DNA from: Cryptomeria japonica
Lineage: Eukaryota; Streptophyta; Pinopsida; Cupressales; Cupressaceae
Reading direction: 5' to 3'
Assembly: GCF_030272615.1 (NCBI RefSeq)
Contig: NC_081405.1
Coordinates: forward strand, 655,082,384-655,146,383
Length of the DNA: 64,000 bases
The notes under the pieces were generated by a model, which worked only from the letters and a program-made list of their open reading frames with translations, was not told the origin of the DNA and did not search any database. How positions within the stretch are numbered: position 1 is the first letter of the stretch; the number at the start of each line of letters is the position of its first letter. Positions 46,707-59,831 of this stretch are shown here, piece after piece. A program made the position numbers and the translations under genes.

Positions 46707-49700
46707 TGTTGTCACTGAGGATTGCACCTGTGATGCTAAGTTCAAGAACACACAATCTTGTGAAACATGAAAACACCTTTGAGCATATAGGTTGCTCAAA
46801 GTGAAGGTGAATCTCTGGAGATCAGGTTGGCTTCCTGTTCTGATGGATCTCCTACACTAACTTCTTGTGGGAAAAGGGTAAAATTCTTGCATGTAAAGAA
46901 AAAAAAAAACCTATCCTAATGGAGGTGATAAACCAAAATGATGCAATTCTACTTGCTATCCTAAAACTATAACTAGCTGCAACAAGACCCAAAAATTATC
47001 TCACGAATCAAATAAGATCATGAAATCATAAACATTTCATGTGAAGGCTCAAAGTTATCTAACTTTTGCATGTATAAAAAGTGTTTTTTCACAACATGCA
47101 AAGAACTAGAAACAAATGAACACAACCCACAACCTGAATTTACAATGAAATCTTCCTATTTCTGTAAAGCATAGAATATGAGACAAAGAAAAGGATTTAG
47201 AAATAAAACATAATAACTTTGTCAAATCATTCATCTAATATTGGAAAAATAAGAAATAATTGACAAGGAAACTAAAACTCTCTATTGCAAACTAAAAATA
47301 ATCTCTATTACAATGCTTGAAAACTTAAAAAAAGTGCTGAGATACAATGTTTTTTTGCAAAAATGTGTATGCAAAAAAGAAGAGAAAGAATATATAGATA
47401 TCTTGATGAATCTCCTCAAAACCCTAAAATGGTTGCATGAGAAAAGCCTTGGGTGAATCTGCTCAAGAAAGGAATAAAAACTCATGCATAATACTATAAA
47501 TAATAATCTTTATTGCTCCAAAGGTCTGCCACTGATCTTGCATGAAGAGAGAATCTCTCAAACTGCAATATGGAATTTCCAGTCTCACCCTGAATAGCTC
47601 CATTGGAAAAGAAGAAACCATTGTTTAAAAATCTGCATGTCTAAGTGCCAAAAATAGCTATCCCCTTGTGAAAGATGCATGACGAACTGAGTTGTGACTG
47701 TTTTAAAAGAAATCCCATTGAAAATATCGAATGTATTCATTGGCAACTTCTCTTCATGCTAAAACTTCTGGTAAAAATGGTTGAAAAATATGATCTCTCT
47801 GTCTCATGAGCTTTCCAATGGTATGCAACACTTGCATTTTGGACAATCAATCAGTGCCTGAATTAATTTTTTCATGCAGGAATTTAGCTCTTCGCTTGGC
47901 GGGCTTTTCACCGTGCAGACGACGAGTTCTCCTAACCTCTAAAATAAAATCCATCGGGTCAATGACAAGTTAGGCGAGTAGCTATTCTGATCGTTCAATC
48001 ATCTTTGATCTATATCTGCACTCTGTCACATGGCACTTTCTGATTGACTCCAGGGTCTTTTCTCCTTTATCTCAACACGACTTCATTAACCACCCTGAAT
48101 GAAAACTTATTACTTGTCACCAACTCTAGATAGATATCCATCGAGCAACTTCAAGCCATGGTATAGTGACCACCATTGGATCCCTCAGGAACCGCTTTAT
48201 TTTTACCTTTTTTATTCACTTAACCATCTGCCCTAACCGCCTGGATTAACCGTCAGATTTTCTCTTTAACCACCGGAACTGCTAGCAGCTTGTCGCCATG
48301 TCACGGTGATTAATCCTCGAGCATTTTTCTATTGTGGTATAGTGACATACATTGGATCTTTTTAGACTTGCTCAGCCTTTAAAGCTCCACCTGAGTTTCT
48401 CTTTGAAAAAAATAGGCCCACTTAGTCATTTGACCCTTGCTATGTGCTACATTCAGATTTGTTCGCGGATACACCTGGGCTACACTTAAAATTTTCAACA
48501 CTCTAGAGTAGGCCCATGGGGACGAGCGATGATAATGAACTTTGAACTAGTTGAATTTGTTTGAACCAATGAACTAGTGGACCTTTTTGAACCGATGAAA
48601 GTTCAAGTTCAAAGCTGACTTTAAAACATAGACATCCGCTCATCTGTAGACTTTTTCCATGTGTCTACCTCTGATTTACTCACGGGTCCACCTTGTCTGC
48701 CATCTAGACTACCATCTTCTCTCTACCAAGTGGCAAATCTTCATTCGTTCTGAGCCCATTGAACCACTTTGAACCAGTGAACCACTTTCGGCTTCTGACT
48801 GTAACTGGCATTGCTTCCATCGGGTCATCGGAATAGAAATGCAAAACTTATTCCGATGGCCGATGATGCGCTTGCATTTTACCTACTTTTGCTATCGGGT
48901 TGTCAGAGTAGCATTGAAATACTTACTCTGATGTCCGATGACATTTTCCAAACTATGCACTCCCTCAACAGTTTCCATCGAGTCATTGGAATAGTATTGA
49001 AACACTCATTCTGATGGTCGATGATGCACACCCCACTGAATACTGTTCTATCGAATTATTGGGCGACACCTAAAAATGCTATACTGATACGCAATAACCC
49101 CAGTCCATAGATTTTTTGATGGGCCCCACCACTTGGTTGCCAAGTCACGGTGAATAAACACCACGCATCTTCCGACTGCGGTATAGTGACCACCGCTAGA
49201 TCTTCAAGAACCTGCTTGCTTTTTTACCTCTACTTGTTTCTCTCTTTGTTTGTGCCATGTGTCAACCTATGGTTCGCCTTTGGATCCAACTGGGTGCCAC
49301 CTTAACCACCAAGTCATTAGTCGCCAAGTCGCAGCCGTTACCTAGCTTGCAACTTCCTCTTGCGGTATAGCGACATGCATTGATCTTCCTCCAAAGTGCT
49401 CAAGCTTTAACTCTGGTTGATCCTCTCTCTTGTGTCATGCGTCAACATATGTCACCTCCTGATTGGCTTTGAAGATCTGCCTGGACACCACCTATCTACC
49501 ACGTATCAGCCATGCATCATGCTCTGTCAGATATCCTTCTTTCGGCCAAATTACTCCCTCAGCGAGTTGCTTATTAGTCTTATCAAACCTGCAGTTTCAT
49601 CAATATCCTCATTTCGGCCAAACTGCTTTTGATTTCTTCAATATGCCCTATGTCGATGAAAGTGACCCTTCGGTGATACATTTTTGGGACTTATCACAGC

Positions 49701-51949
49701 CAAGGTCTACTCAACATCGTCCATCTATGCCATGTCACCAACCACTGAACCACCACATGTCTGCCATGTGTCACCTTGTGATTTGTTCAGAGTCCACCTC
49801 GGCACCACCTGACCTACCACTTGTCACGAGGGTATTCATTTCGAGCACTTGACAACCATGGTACAGTGACAGTCATGGATAGCCCCGAAATGTCACTCCA
49901 TCATCCGATCTCTCTTGATCTAGTGGTTGATCCTTAACTTGCCCCTCACTTGAGTCAACTGTTTGATAGGTTCCATCGGATTTCCATCAGGCCTTTGGGA
50001 TAGCATCAAATCTACTACTCCGATGTCTGATGAACCTCTGCATTGCTTTGCACCTTTTACATTACTTTGCACTTTTTCCATTGGCTTATCAGCGTAACAT
50101 CAGAATGGGATTATCGATAACCCGATGACTCATCTTGCATTCTCTATCGGGCCTTCGGGACAACATTAGAATGGTTACCCTGATGTCCGATGACTTTCTC
50201 ACCGCCTTGCCTTGCACCTTTTTCCTTCTCTTTTCATCGAGCCTTCGGTGTAACATATCATGGGTCTTACCAATGTCCGATGCAAAATTTGGGTCACCTT
50301 GAGATGTGCGCATGCGCGGGGTCCACTGCTTCCTTAATCGGCCACTAGTGACCATCGCTAGATCTTCAAGAACCTGCTTTCTTTTTTACCTTTGCTTGTT
50401 CCTCTCTTTGTCTATGCCATTTGTCAACCTGTGGTTCACCTTTGGATCCAACTGGATGCCACCTTAACCGCCAAGTCATCAGTCACCAAGTCGCAGCCAT
50501 TACCTAGATTGGAACTTCCTCTTGTGGTATAGCGACATGCGTTGATCTTCCTCCAAAGTGCTCGAGCTTTAACTCTGGCTAATCCTCTCTCTTGTGTCAT
50601 GCGTTAACATATGTCACCTCCTAAATTTCTTCGACAATTTGCTTGGACACCACCTGTCTTCCACGTATTAGCCATGCATCTTGCACTGTCAGATATCCTT
50701 CTTTCAGCCAAATTACTCCCTCGGTGAGTTGCTTATCAGTCTTATCAAACCTGTAGTTTCATCGATATCCTCATTTTGGCCAAACTGCTTCTGATTTCTT
50801 CAATATGCTCTATGTCGATGAAAGTGACCCTTTGGTGATACATTTTTGGGACTTATCGCAGCTAAGGTCTACTCAACATCGTCCATCTATTCCATGTCAC
50901 CAGTTACTAGACCGTCACCTATCTACCACGTGTCAACATGTGTCACCTTTTTATTTGTTCAAAGTCCACCTCGGCACACCTAACCTCCCACCTATCATGA
51001 GGGTATTCTTTCCAGGCACTTGACAACCCCAGTATAGTGATAGTCATGGATAGCCCCAAAATGTCACTCCACCGTCCGATCTCTCTTGATCTAGTGGTTG
51101 ATCTTTAACTTGCCCCTCGCTTGAGTCAACTATTTGATAGGTTCCATTGGATTTCCATCAGGCCTTCGGGATAGCATCAAATATTCTACTCTGATGTCCG
51201 ATGAACCTCTGCATTGCTTCGTACCTTTTACATTACTTCACACTTTTTCCATAGGGTTATCGGTGTAACATCAGAATGGGATTATCAATAACCCGATGCT
51301 CTATCTTGCATTCTCTATTGGGCCTTTGGGACAACATCAAAATAGTTACCCCAATGTTCGATGGCTTTCTCATCGCCTTGCCTCACACCTTTTTCCTGCT
51401 CTTTTCATCGGGCCTTCGGCGTAACATATCATGGGTCTTATCAATGTCTGATGCAAAATTTGGGTCACCTTGAGATGTGCGCCCGTGCAGGGTCCACTGC
51501 TTCCTTAATCGGCCACTAGCCAAAATCCTATAAGCTTTAACACTAAGGATAAATGTGATTTTGGTTTTAAATAGAAGGATGCTCCTCCCCACTACAAATG
51601 TGGGACAAATTCTTTTGACAGCCCCTGCTATCATATGCGACCTGTACTTGAGTGTTTGTCACGAAAATCTCTGAGCTTGATGCTTGGAAATCTCTAAGCC
51701 TCTCTTTGTCACCATTTGATCATGCGGTAGGGATAATTTTGACAATCTTACATTAGCATGCTTTGCTCAACCTCTTTGGGAGCCACATCCTAACCCACAT
51801 GTTGTCTTACCTTCATGTATTTGCACATGAAGCAAACAAGTTAGAAAAAACAGTGCATTTTTTCCTGGTTCATGATTTGGACCTTTTCAAAATGAATGAA
51901 AGTCTTCATTAGGGCACCAAATTTGGCATTGTGTAGAATTTTGGTAATA
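46707..51949 (-). repeat. 5' giant LTR (5243 bp)
   Basis: Homologous to 35960-40028, but longer because a ~1.16-kb segment is tandemly duplicated (49188-51511). Otherwise the same blocks occur in the same order. Confidence 0.88.
49188..51511. repeat. 1.16-kb tandem duplication inside one LTR
   Basis: Units start GACCACCGCTAGATCTTC (49188) and GACCATCGCTAGATCTTC (50350), each running to GGTCCACTGCTTCCTTAATC and GGCCACTAG. The other LTR has a single copy, so duplication followed insertion. The junction CACTAG|TGACCA shows a TAG microhomology. Confidence 0.88.
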
Positions 51950-52529
51950 GATTCATTAAGTCTCATGATTGTATTTGAAATTAACAAGTGTATCTTTTAG
52001 TGTAATGGAAACCATGTTTCTAATTGTACTGTTGTAAATTGTACACTTTTACTAGTGTGTCCAATTTCACACTCTCCTTGCACTTGGGCATGTGTAGGAT
52101 CATGAGGGGCCAAAAAGTGGCAATGGGGAAAAAAACATATTTTAAACTTTGCCAGACATGCCAAATTCTTCTTTGACTTTTTGCATGGTTCGGCCAAAAT
52201 TTGAATTTGGTTTGGTAATACCAAACCAAAATGGATATCTAATAGGAACAAATATCCATTTTGTGACATCATTATTGTGATGTCATGTTTTCCAAAATGG
52301 ATATCTATTTTGCTCAACTTAAAAAACATACTTTAGTAAAATGGGCATAATGTTTGCATTTATTATCAAAATTTTGATCTTATACAGGAGTTGGAAAGGT
52401 AATTAAAAGACCTATCAAATGGATAAGGTAATTTTATTAGAATATAGACCAAAAATTAATTATAAACATTTGATGTTAATCCTTCATTTTTAAAACTTTA
52501 AATACTCACAAATTTCACATACAAAGTCT
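51950..52529. other. flank with possible truncated LTR
   Basis: From 52025, TGTACTGTTGTAAATTGTAC...TAGTGTGTCCAAT resembles the start of the solo LTR at 33195 (TGTATTGTCATAAATTGTAA...TAGTGTGTCCAAT), suggesting a truncated relative. No coding sequence is visible. Confidence 0.4.
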
Positions 52530-53860
52530 CTTTTTTTCCTATCACCTCCTTTATCTATCACTTGTCTATCTATACTTCTATAAATATCTTCTATCTATCT
52601 GTTTCTTCTCTACTTATCTCACTCCTTTTCTCATCCCATGTAGATATTTCCCAAATTACAGCTATCTCTACATCTACCTCCCTCTTTCTATTCCTCTCTC
52701 TCCTTCTCCCACTCTATCCTTGTCACTCCTTATTTCTATATCTCTCTAATAATCTCTCTTATGTCTATTTATCTCCCCCCTCTACCTTATCTTGCCTATA
52801 CCTATTTATTACTTGTCTCTATCACCTCCTTTCTCTCTTTATCTTGTACCCTCTATCTCTATCTCCCTATAGATCTATCTTCATGTATATTTATATCTTG
52901 TTATCTCTAAATCTTACTTATTCACTCCATCTCTCCCTCCATTTGTCCTTCTCTCTCTATCACTTTCTATCCATATCTATTTATACCTCCATCTTCACAT
53001 ATCTATCTCTTTCCCTATCCATCTCTCTTTCTATATGTGTCTCTATCTTTATATCTCTTCCTCTATACATGATTAATCTATCTCTCACTCTCTTCCTCTG
53101 TCACCCTCTCTATGTATCTCTCCCTTTCTCTACCTTTATCTCTTTATTTACTCCCTCTCTATATATATCTAGCTCTCTCCCTCCATCCTTCTCTATAATC
53201 CCTCTATACATATATATCCCTCTTTCTCTCTCACTCTCTATCTATCCCTATCTATAATCTCCATTTCTCTCTTTATCACTCTCTTGCACTATCTACATCT
53301 CTTTATCTATCTATATTCATCTTCATTTATATCTCTCTATATCTTCCTTTTTATATCTCACTCTATGTACCCCTTTCTATCCATTTTCTCTATCTCTATA
53401 TATTTATCTTTGTCTTTACCTCTCTCTTTCTCTATATCTACTCATCTCCCTCTCCCATTATCTTCATTTTTATCTCTATCTTTCTCTCTCCTTTTCAATC
53501 TCTAGATATGTCTCCCTCTTTATATCCATCCTTGTCCTTCAATATTTCTCCCTCTCTATTCATAGTCCTTCATATCTATATCTCTATTTATGTCTCCATC
53601 TCTTTTCTAGGTATGTCTATCTCCCTCTATTTGTCCTTCTATCTCTCCCTCTCTTTATCTCTTCATCTCTCTTCACCCGTATATCTCTCCTTATTTTATC
53701 TTTATCTTTATACATCTCTATCGCTCCCTCTTTATATATTTATCTCTTCTACCTCTATTTATCCATCTCACCTCCCTTTATTGAAGTGTATCCCTCTCTA
53801 TATCCATCTTCCTCTCTATCTCTATTTTCATCTTTGTAGAGATCTCGAGCTTCCTATTGG
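52530..53860. repeat. pyrimidine-rich low-complexity tract
   Basis: About 1.3 kb of degenerate TCTA/TCTC/CTCC repeats with few guanines on the plus strand. Three long frames here (52562-53257, 53284-53505, 53508-53873) encode only Ser/Leu/Tyr/Ile/Pro strings and are artefacts of the repeat. Confidence 0.9.
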
Positions 53861-53969
53861 TAATGGATCTTGATTATCTTTCTAATTTTTTAATTTTTTT
53901 TAAGCTATATTTGGATCTTTGTTCTTGATGAGGTGTGTCTAGAGTATCTTTCCCATATGAATTTTGTTG

Positions 53970-54171
53970 CTAGGGAGGGAGGGGGAGAGGGGAAGAGAGA
54001 TTTGTGAGAGAGAGATAGAGACTGCAAGAGGGAGTGATGTGGAAAGAAGTGGAGAGAGAGACAAGGAGAGACAAAGAGAGAGAGGATAATTAAGAGGAGG
54101 GGGTAGGGGGAAGAGGGAAGTATTAACAAAGGGAGAGGAAAAGAGACCTAGTTATTTGGTGTAAGAGAGAA

Positions 54172-54232
<61 letters not shown>

Positions 54233-54241
54233 GAGTTTAGG
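53970..54241. repeat. purine-rich tract and (GT)n(GA)n microsatellite
   Basis: GAGAGAGGG-type sequence from about 53970 is followed by (GT)n at about 54172-54194 and (GA)n to 54235. Strand composition is the reverse of the preceding tract. Confidence 0.9.
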
Positions 54242-54251
54242 ATAATTATAT

Positions 54252-55085
54252 TGACAACAAGGAAGAAAACTGAGAGGGGGGATGAATCAGTTTTCTCACA
54301 AACTTTACTCAACTTAAACACAATTTCAAATATGATAATTAGAAATGAAAGCATAAATCAACACCACATCAATAACACACATAACACCAAGATTTTTTAT
54401 GTGGAAAACCGGATTATGGTAAAAACCACGGTGGGAACCTACCCACAATGAGATGATACCCTATTAGGAGTAAATGAAATATTACAATGGGGAATGCACA
54501 TGCATTCAAGCACACTACCTAGAGGTAAGTGCTCAAAAAGAACAAAGGGATACAACCCTGGGAAGACTCATTGTCTTATAAAAACATTTAGATTACATCC
54601 GGAAGATCATGAACTAGGAAAACAGCATCTCCTCATTCCTAGTTATAGTTTCGGTTAAGCACACAACACAAACTCTGCTCTTTTGCACTTCTTCACACTT
54701 CTTTGCACTTCTTCTCTACTACCTAATGATACAATATTCATTCACAGATACATATCTCACATTATTATTACATATATTTATGCAAATAATCAACCTATCT
54801 GTCAAGGTTGTCTCAACACTCATTACACATTACAATAATATAACCACACATGCTACAACATAACATGCGGACCAAAACAATGTCGGCTAAGACATAGTAT
54901 GGACCTAAATCAACACCTCAAACACACAACACTTGCAAGAATTATGCCTCAAACATCTACAACATGCTATAATCACCCGGTTGGCCAAGAATATCACATA
55001 ACATGAACATACCAGAGAAATCATCCACAACAAACACAACGATCAATGTGGACCATCAACACAAATAAGACATGATCTAGAATGG
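54252..55085 (-). repeat. copia LTR fragment
   Basis: The plus strand begins TGACAACAAGGAAG...GAGAGGGGGGATGAATCAG and includes TTTTTTATGTGGAAAACCGG...AACCACGGTGGG, the same signature blocks as the LTR at 2112-3452. The right edge is not resolved and no adjoining coding region was found. Confidence 0.6.
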
Positions 55086-56315
55086 TGCAGGAGCACTCTA
55101 GGGACCTTGTTTTGGTCCAAAAGGTCAAAATTTGAATTTTATGTTTTTTTTGTGTTATTTTATGCAAATAAGGCCATTTTTTATGTATTGAGACCCAATT
55201 TGGAAAGTTTGGGGTCCATATGGTTAAAAATGTAAAAGTTGAAAAAAATTGTCATTATTTCCAAGACAACTTTTTCAACTTTGATGCAACTTTTCAAAAT
55301 TGGTTAGAAATGTTAGTTAATGGTATTTTGGGGTATTTAAACCACTTGGTTTGGTATATATAGACCCTTGGCATGCCATCCAAGGCTGGTTGGTGGAATT
55401 TTGGAATTTTTGCTAGTGAAAGTTGGAGTTTTTATACATTTCTAGGCTTAGCAGTCTGATTCCTTTCATTTTTCAGTATAAATTTATAATTTTTTGATTG
55501 GAAACAAATGGTATGTGCTATAGTAGTCGACTAACTTAAATTTGTATTTTGTGTCATTAAATTTCATTCAGATTTGAAGTAGTTATGATCATTTTATTGA
55601 CTGCAATTTCTAGATTTTAACAATAACAGTCCCGTTGGAGCGTTTATTGTAAATAGTTGTGGAATATTTAAGGCTCAAGAGAAGACTCATTTGAAATAGG
55701 GGTGAATTACCTTTCACTTGGTACCAATTTCATTAGTTTTAGATAATTTTAGTGCAAGTTATAGCAATTTTTCTAAGATCAACTCGTGAAGGGTTTCAAA
55801 GGTTTCAATGAAAAAAATTTCATTCATGAACTTTCCACCATTAAAATCTCTTTCAAATTGGTTTAATGAAGGTTTAAAGAGTTTATTTTAATATTATTAA
55901 ACTTTCAGGAGTGATCAATTTTGTTTGTGAGCAATAAGATGATGTCCTAAGTAGACAACATGTGTATTTTTGTTCATTTGACAATGTTGTGATAAGGGTT
56001 TCATGAAATAAGAAAATAATGATCATTCCTAATGCTAAATCTTGTGGTTTTAGGTTTTTCATGACCTTCTTTGACCCTTTGAATGTGATTTGTTGATCAA
56101 GAGTCAAGAATATTTGTATATGCTTTGCAAAAGTGGCCTAATTAGGCCTAGGAAACAAAGGACAATAAATTTTTTGAGGCCTGTGTTTCAAAACAACCCT
56201 ACCTTAATTTTTGACATATTTTAAAGAAGACAAATGGGTACTCAAATATATTTTTTAAGTTGGGATATCAAGTCTTATTCAAAATTTGTGAAGGATTTTG
56301 GGAATATGAAGGAAT
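55086..56315. other. unassigned AT-rich DNA
   Basis: No domain, RNA or repeat recognised. Composition resembles degraded LTR or internal retrotransposon DNA. Confidence 0.4.
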
Positions 56316-57528
56316 TGATTATGTGTTGCATTGATGTTTTGTCATTGATGTCAACACTAGCTGTTATAATTGGTTACTGAGAGATAGAGTTTGGTTACCG
56401 CTAGAAGAACTAGTGTTACTGGTAGAAGGGACTATCAGTTGGATACTATCAACATGTTTGGATCAATGGAATATGTTAGGTTTGATGTTTCTGGAGTATG
56501 TTTTGGTCAGTTGGTATTGACTCAGTGATCGGATGTTGTCATACACTCTAGTAAGCCTATATCGGTAAGGGTTTAAGGTTTTACCAGCAGAGCTTTTTCT
56601 GAGAATCTTTGATAGGATGCATAAGTGGTGTTGGTGCGGATTATAGATGGAATTCAAGATGTAGAAGGTGATTTTTGTTCATTCCTCGACTGATTGGAGA
56701 CATCACCTTGGCATGTTGGACCCAGATTAGGTCTGACACCTATCCAGGTTATGGACCAGTATCATGTTATGTGTTCTCTACACGTTATCAAGATGATTTA
56801 TGGATTGGTTGATGTTGTTTTGGTCTAAAGCCAACATGGCATATCATTGTAATATGGATGTATGTAATGATCTTATTGTAATATCTTTTACGTGGTCGAC
56901 CTAATTGGTTTAGGCCTTAGGCTTTTGTATAAATTGATGTAAGATCTCATTATAGATAATGGTCATGGTCGTGGAATGAAATATCATATGCGAAGGAGAT
57001 TTGGTCGATCATAGGTGATCGAATTGGGTTTATGTAAGATGTCAAAGGCCTCTGGTATTGAGCTTAATCAGGACTATAATCAGGCATGCTAGATGTTATC
57101 ACTAGTAGTTCATTCTTCTGGATTGTTGTCCAATTATCTTGAGGTAGTTATAACCTCTTTGTAGTCAGTGAGACTCCTTCGTAATGAGCAGTATGCTCTA
57201 GGAAGTGTGCCTTCCTGCATGTGTAGGCCCCTTATTGTACCACATACTTTCTACAGAAGTATCATCTGACTGTGGGTAGGCTTCCCACCATGGTTTTTCC
57301 CTTTACCGGGTTTTCCACGTACAAATCATGGTGTTATGTGGTATGGTTGCATTGTGTTGATTCTCTGTTTCATTCTTAATTTTTATTGCTTACCGGTATC
57401 TATTTCTATTTTTCTGGTATTTAATGTTCATGTGCTCCGATTAAATGTTATAAAGTGGTTTGATTAATATAATCTATTGACAACTAATTCACCCCCCCCC
57501 TCTCAGTTGTCCACCAGTTATTCTAACA
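56316..57528 (+). repeat. solo copia LTR
   Basis: Plus-strand order is typical of a copia LTR: near the start TTTTGTCATTGATGTCAAC, also found in the minus-strand LTR at 60070-60090; then CCACCATGGTTTTTCCC, CGGGTTTTCCACGTA and ATTCACCCCCCCCCTCTCAG; the end is TTCTAACA. Neither a primer binding site nor coding sequence follows. Flanks AAGGAAT and AAGGATT are similar, but a clean 5-bp duplication could not be set, so the left edge may be off by a few bases. Confidence 0.65.
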
Positions 57529-58163
57529 AAGGATTGTTCCTATTTGAAGGGCTACTAGAGTCTAGACCTAATGGTGTAAATAGAATAGTATTTGGGGTAC
57601 CGAGAAGTATTGGAGGATTTTGTTAGTCCATTTATGTTATTCCCACTTGGTTTGAGATGTCTCAATGGTTTGAAGAAAAGTTGGTGTTTGTAGTCCTATT
57701 GAAGCTTAGGTCTATTGTGAAGAAACTCTAAACTTGTAAAGGGAAGAATGAATGTTCATAGGTGATTAAACTAAAAAGAATACATGTTTGATTGGAGTAT
57801 TGAAGTGTCAAGAAGCCTATCCTTGAGAGGGATATTATCTCATGTGGTTGCTTGATTGGGTTATGAGGAATTTTTGAGCCCATTGTTGTGAAATATGCCT
57901 ACTTGGTATTGATGTGTTTTCAAGTTGTTGAGTTTTGAACCCCACTTCTGCATCATAGAAACATCCACAATCATCATGAATTACCACAGCAACAACCACA
58001 CCAACACCACTTACTAGAATCTTCATCATCATTATATTGAACCTCAAGATCATCAACTATACTAACTGTCAAACTGAAAGATTCACTTGAGAACCTCCAA
58101 ATCATGAACCATCTGAATTGAGGACACATATGAACATCCCAAACACTCTGTAAAATCCGCAAA
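57529..58163 (-). other. flank, probably copia LTR remainder
   Basis: Removing the solo LTR at 58169-59826 joins this stretch to 59832-60119, so its right part is probably the interior of the copia 3' LTR. The left part (57529-57900) has no assignment. Confidence 0.4.
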
Positions 58164-58168
58164 CAAAG

Positions 58169-59826
58169 TGTAGCTAGGAATCTGGAAATCATCAAAGCAA
58201 GTAATATTAATATTAGTTCAATCACAAAAACTAAAATGCAGTGATAACAATCCTAAAAACATTCAATGAAAGCATGAAGACAAGACATTCTCAATGAAAT
58301 CTAAGCAAACCAAATGCAGATGTCTCCTTCATGCAACTCCATTGTCCTTCTTTCTTCTCCAAATAGCTTAGTTTTGGATCTCACCTACTAGTGCATGATC
58401 ATGATATGAAAGCAAGTAGACAAGATGATTGCTCAAGAGTACTCAAAGCGTGATTTGACAAAGTGATTAGAAATTCGATAATCTGATTAGGGATCTGAGA
58501 TTGAAGAAATTCATCCAATTTATAGATAAATTGGAGAAATGATCAAATTAGCATGATTCAATTCAAATAGAAATTGCAAATCAAAAATGTCAATTATGAC
58601 AATTTATGACAAATTATGCACTTTCTATGCAAAATTTGATTGATTGATAATTCATGACAATTTATGACACATTTCTATGTCAAGAATTGATTGATTGTCA
58701 ATTATGACAAATTATGACAAATTCCTATGTCATTCCCATGAAGTTAGGAGAAAAATAGGAGAAAATGAAATTAGGAATTTAGAAAATTAGAAAATTAGAA
58801 AAAAAGGAAATTAGGAATTAGTGAATTAATTAATAATTTTTCATTTATTAATCAATTCACATAAAGAGGAAATTTTAGAAAAGGAGGAAATTAGGAATTA
58901 AGATAAATTAGGTGAATTAATTAACAATTTATCATTTATTAATTAATTCACAAAAAGAGGAAATTTTAGAAAAGGAGGAAATTAGGAACTAAGATAAATT
59001 AGGTGAATTAATTAACAATTTATCATTTATTAATTAATTCACAAAAAGAGGAATAATTAGCCAATTAAATGAACATTTAATTGTGATGAGAAGACTTAGG
59101 ATAAATAAATAATTTATTAATCCTAGAGAGAGAAATGACAAACAAGGTTAAATGATTAAATCATGAAACCCTAAAAGATGAATTAACAATGCAAGAACGA
59201 CAATTAGGTCATGATGAAAGATAATTGATATCGATTTGATTCTGACTAACAAAGGACCAATGTGATAAATTATTTGATTGATAAATGCACCAATTGACGA
59301 GGAACAATGACTAATTGATCCAAATTGACATAATTGAGACAGACAACGATCGATGACAAATCGATCGCAAAATGACAAAATTGACAAGAGGACAAGAATC
59401 GATGACAAAATAGATTGCAAGACGACAAGATTGAAAATGACAACAATCAATGACAAATTGATCGCAAAATGACAAGATCGAACATAACAACGATCGATGA
59501 CAAATCGATCGCCAGATGATAAGATTGATCAGAGGACAAAACCCTAGTTAGGATTGATGATTTCCAAAATAATGACAAATGAGCACGCACATTGATGTGA
59601 TAGGATAAAATCGATCAAAATCATGACTGGATAGTGTTGTCGACAAGACCAAATTTGAGAGCGAGACAAATGAAGAATGCAGAAGAATGACTCGATGCTC
59701 GCAAATGATAAAGACCAAGTGTGTGACATAGGAGAAATGTTAATGCGATGCAAAAACCTAAAATGAGGCAATGTGCAAATGTTAAAGTATGACTCCACAA
59801 GCGTTGACCATTTTTAGGTGTCTACA
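58169..59826. repeat. solo LTR with 5-bp target duplication
   Basis: 1658 bp starting TGTAGCTAGG and ending GTGTCTACA (terminal TGTAG/CTACA), flanked by CAAAG on both sides (58164-58168 and 59827-59831). The minus-strand start TGTAGACACCTAAAA is of a kind common in Ty3/gypsy LTRs. It contains three ~93-bp tandem units (58806-59052) and ~52-bp units with CGATCGATGACAAATCGATC (59345-59530). Confidence 0.8.
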
Positions 59827-59831
59827 CAAAG

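Larger units (their letters stand above)
35960..51949 (-). mobile_element. Ty3/gypsy element with giant LTRs (~16 kb)
   Basis: Two homologous LTRs (35960-40028, 4069 bp; 46707-51949, 5243 bp) bracket a 6.7-kb minus-strand internal region with decayed gag, protease, RNase H, reverse transcriptase and integrase. Both LTRs begin TGTTGTCACTGAGG on the plus strand and end GGTAACA or GGTAATA. Flanks are GATTT (35955-35959) and GATTC (51950-51954), a 4-of-5 target duplication. After the 5' LTR the minus strand reads GTTCTTGGCACGCCCGGTGG, a likely primer binding site. LTRs this long, and an archaeal-type second RNase H, point to the Tat/Ogre group. The LTRs have diverged clearly and the coding region is broken, so this is an old insertion. 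Confidence 0.88.

Noticed and set aside
52562-53873. Long open frames of 231, 73 and 121 codons
   Set aside because: They lie wholly in the TCTC/TCTA low-complexity tract and encode only Ser/Leu/Tyr/Ile/Pro strings with no domain.
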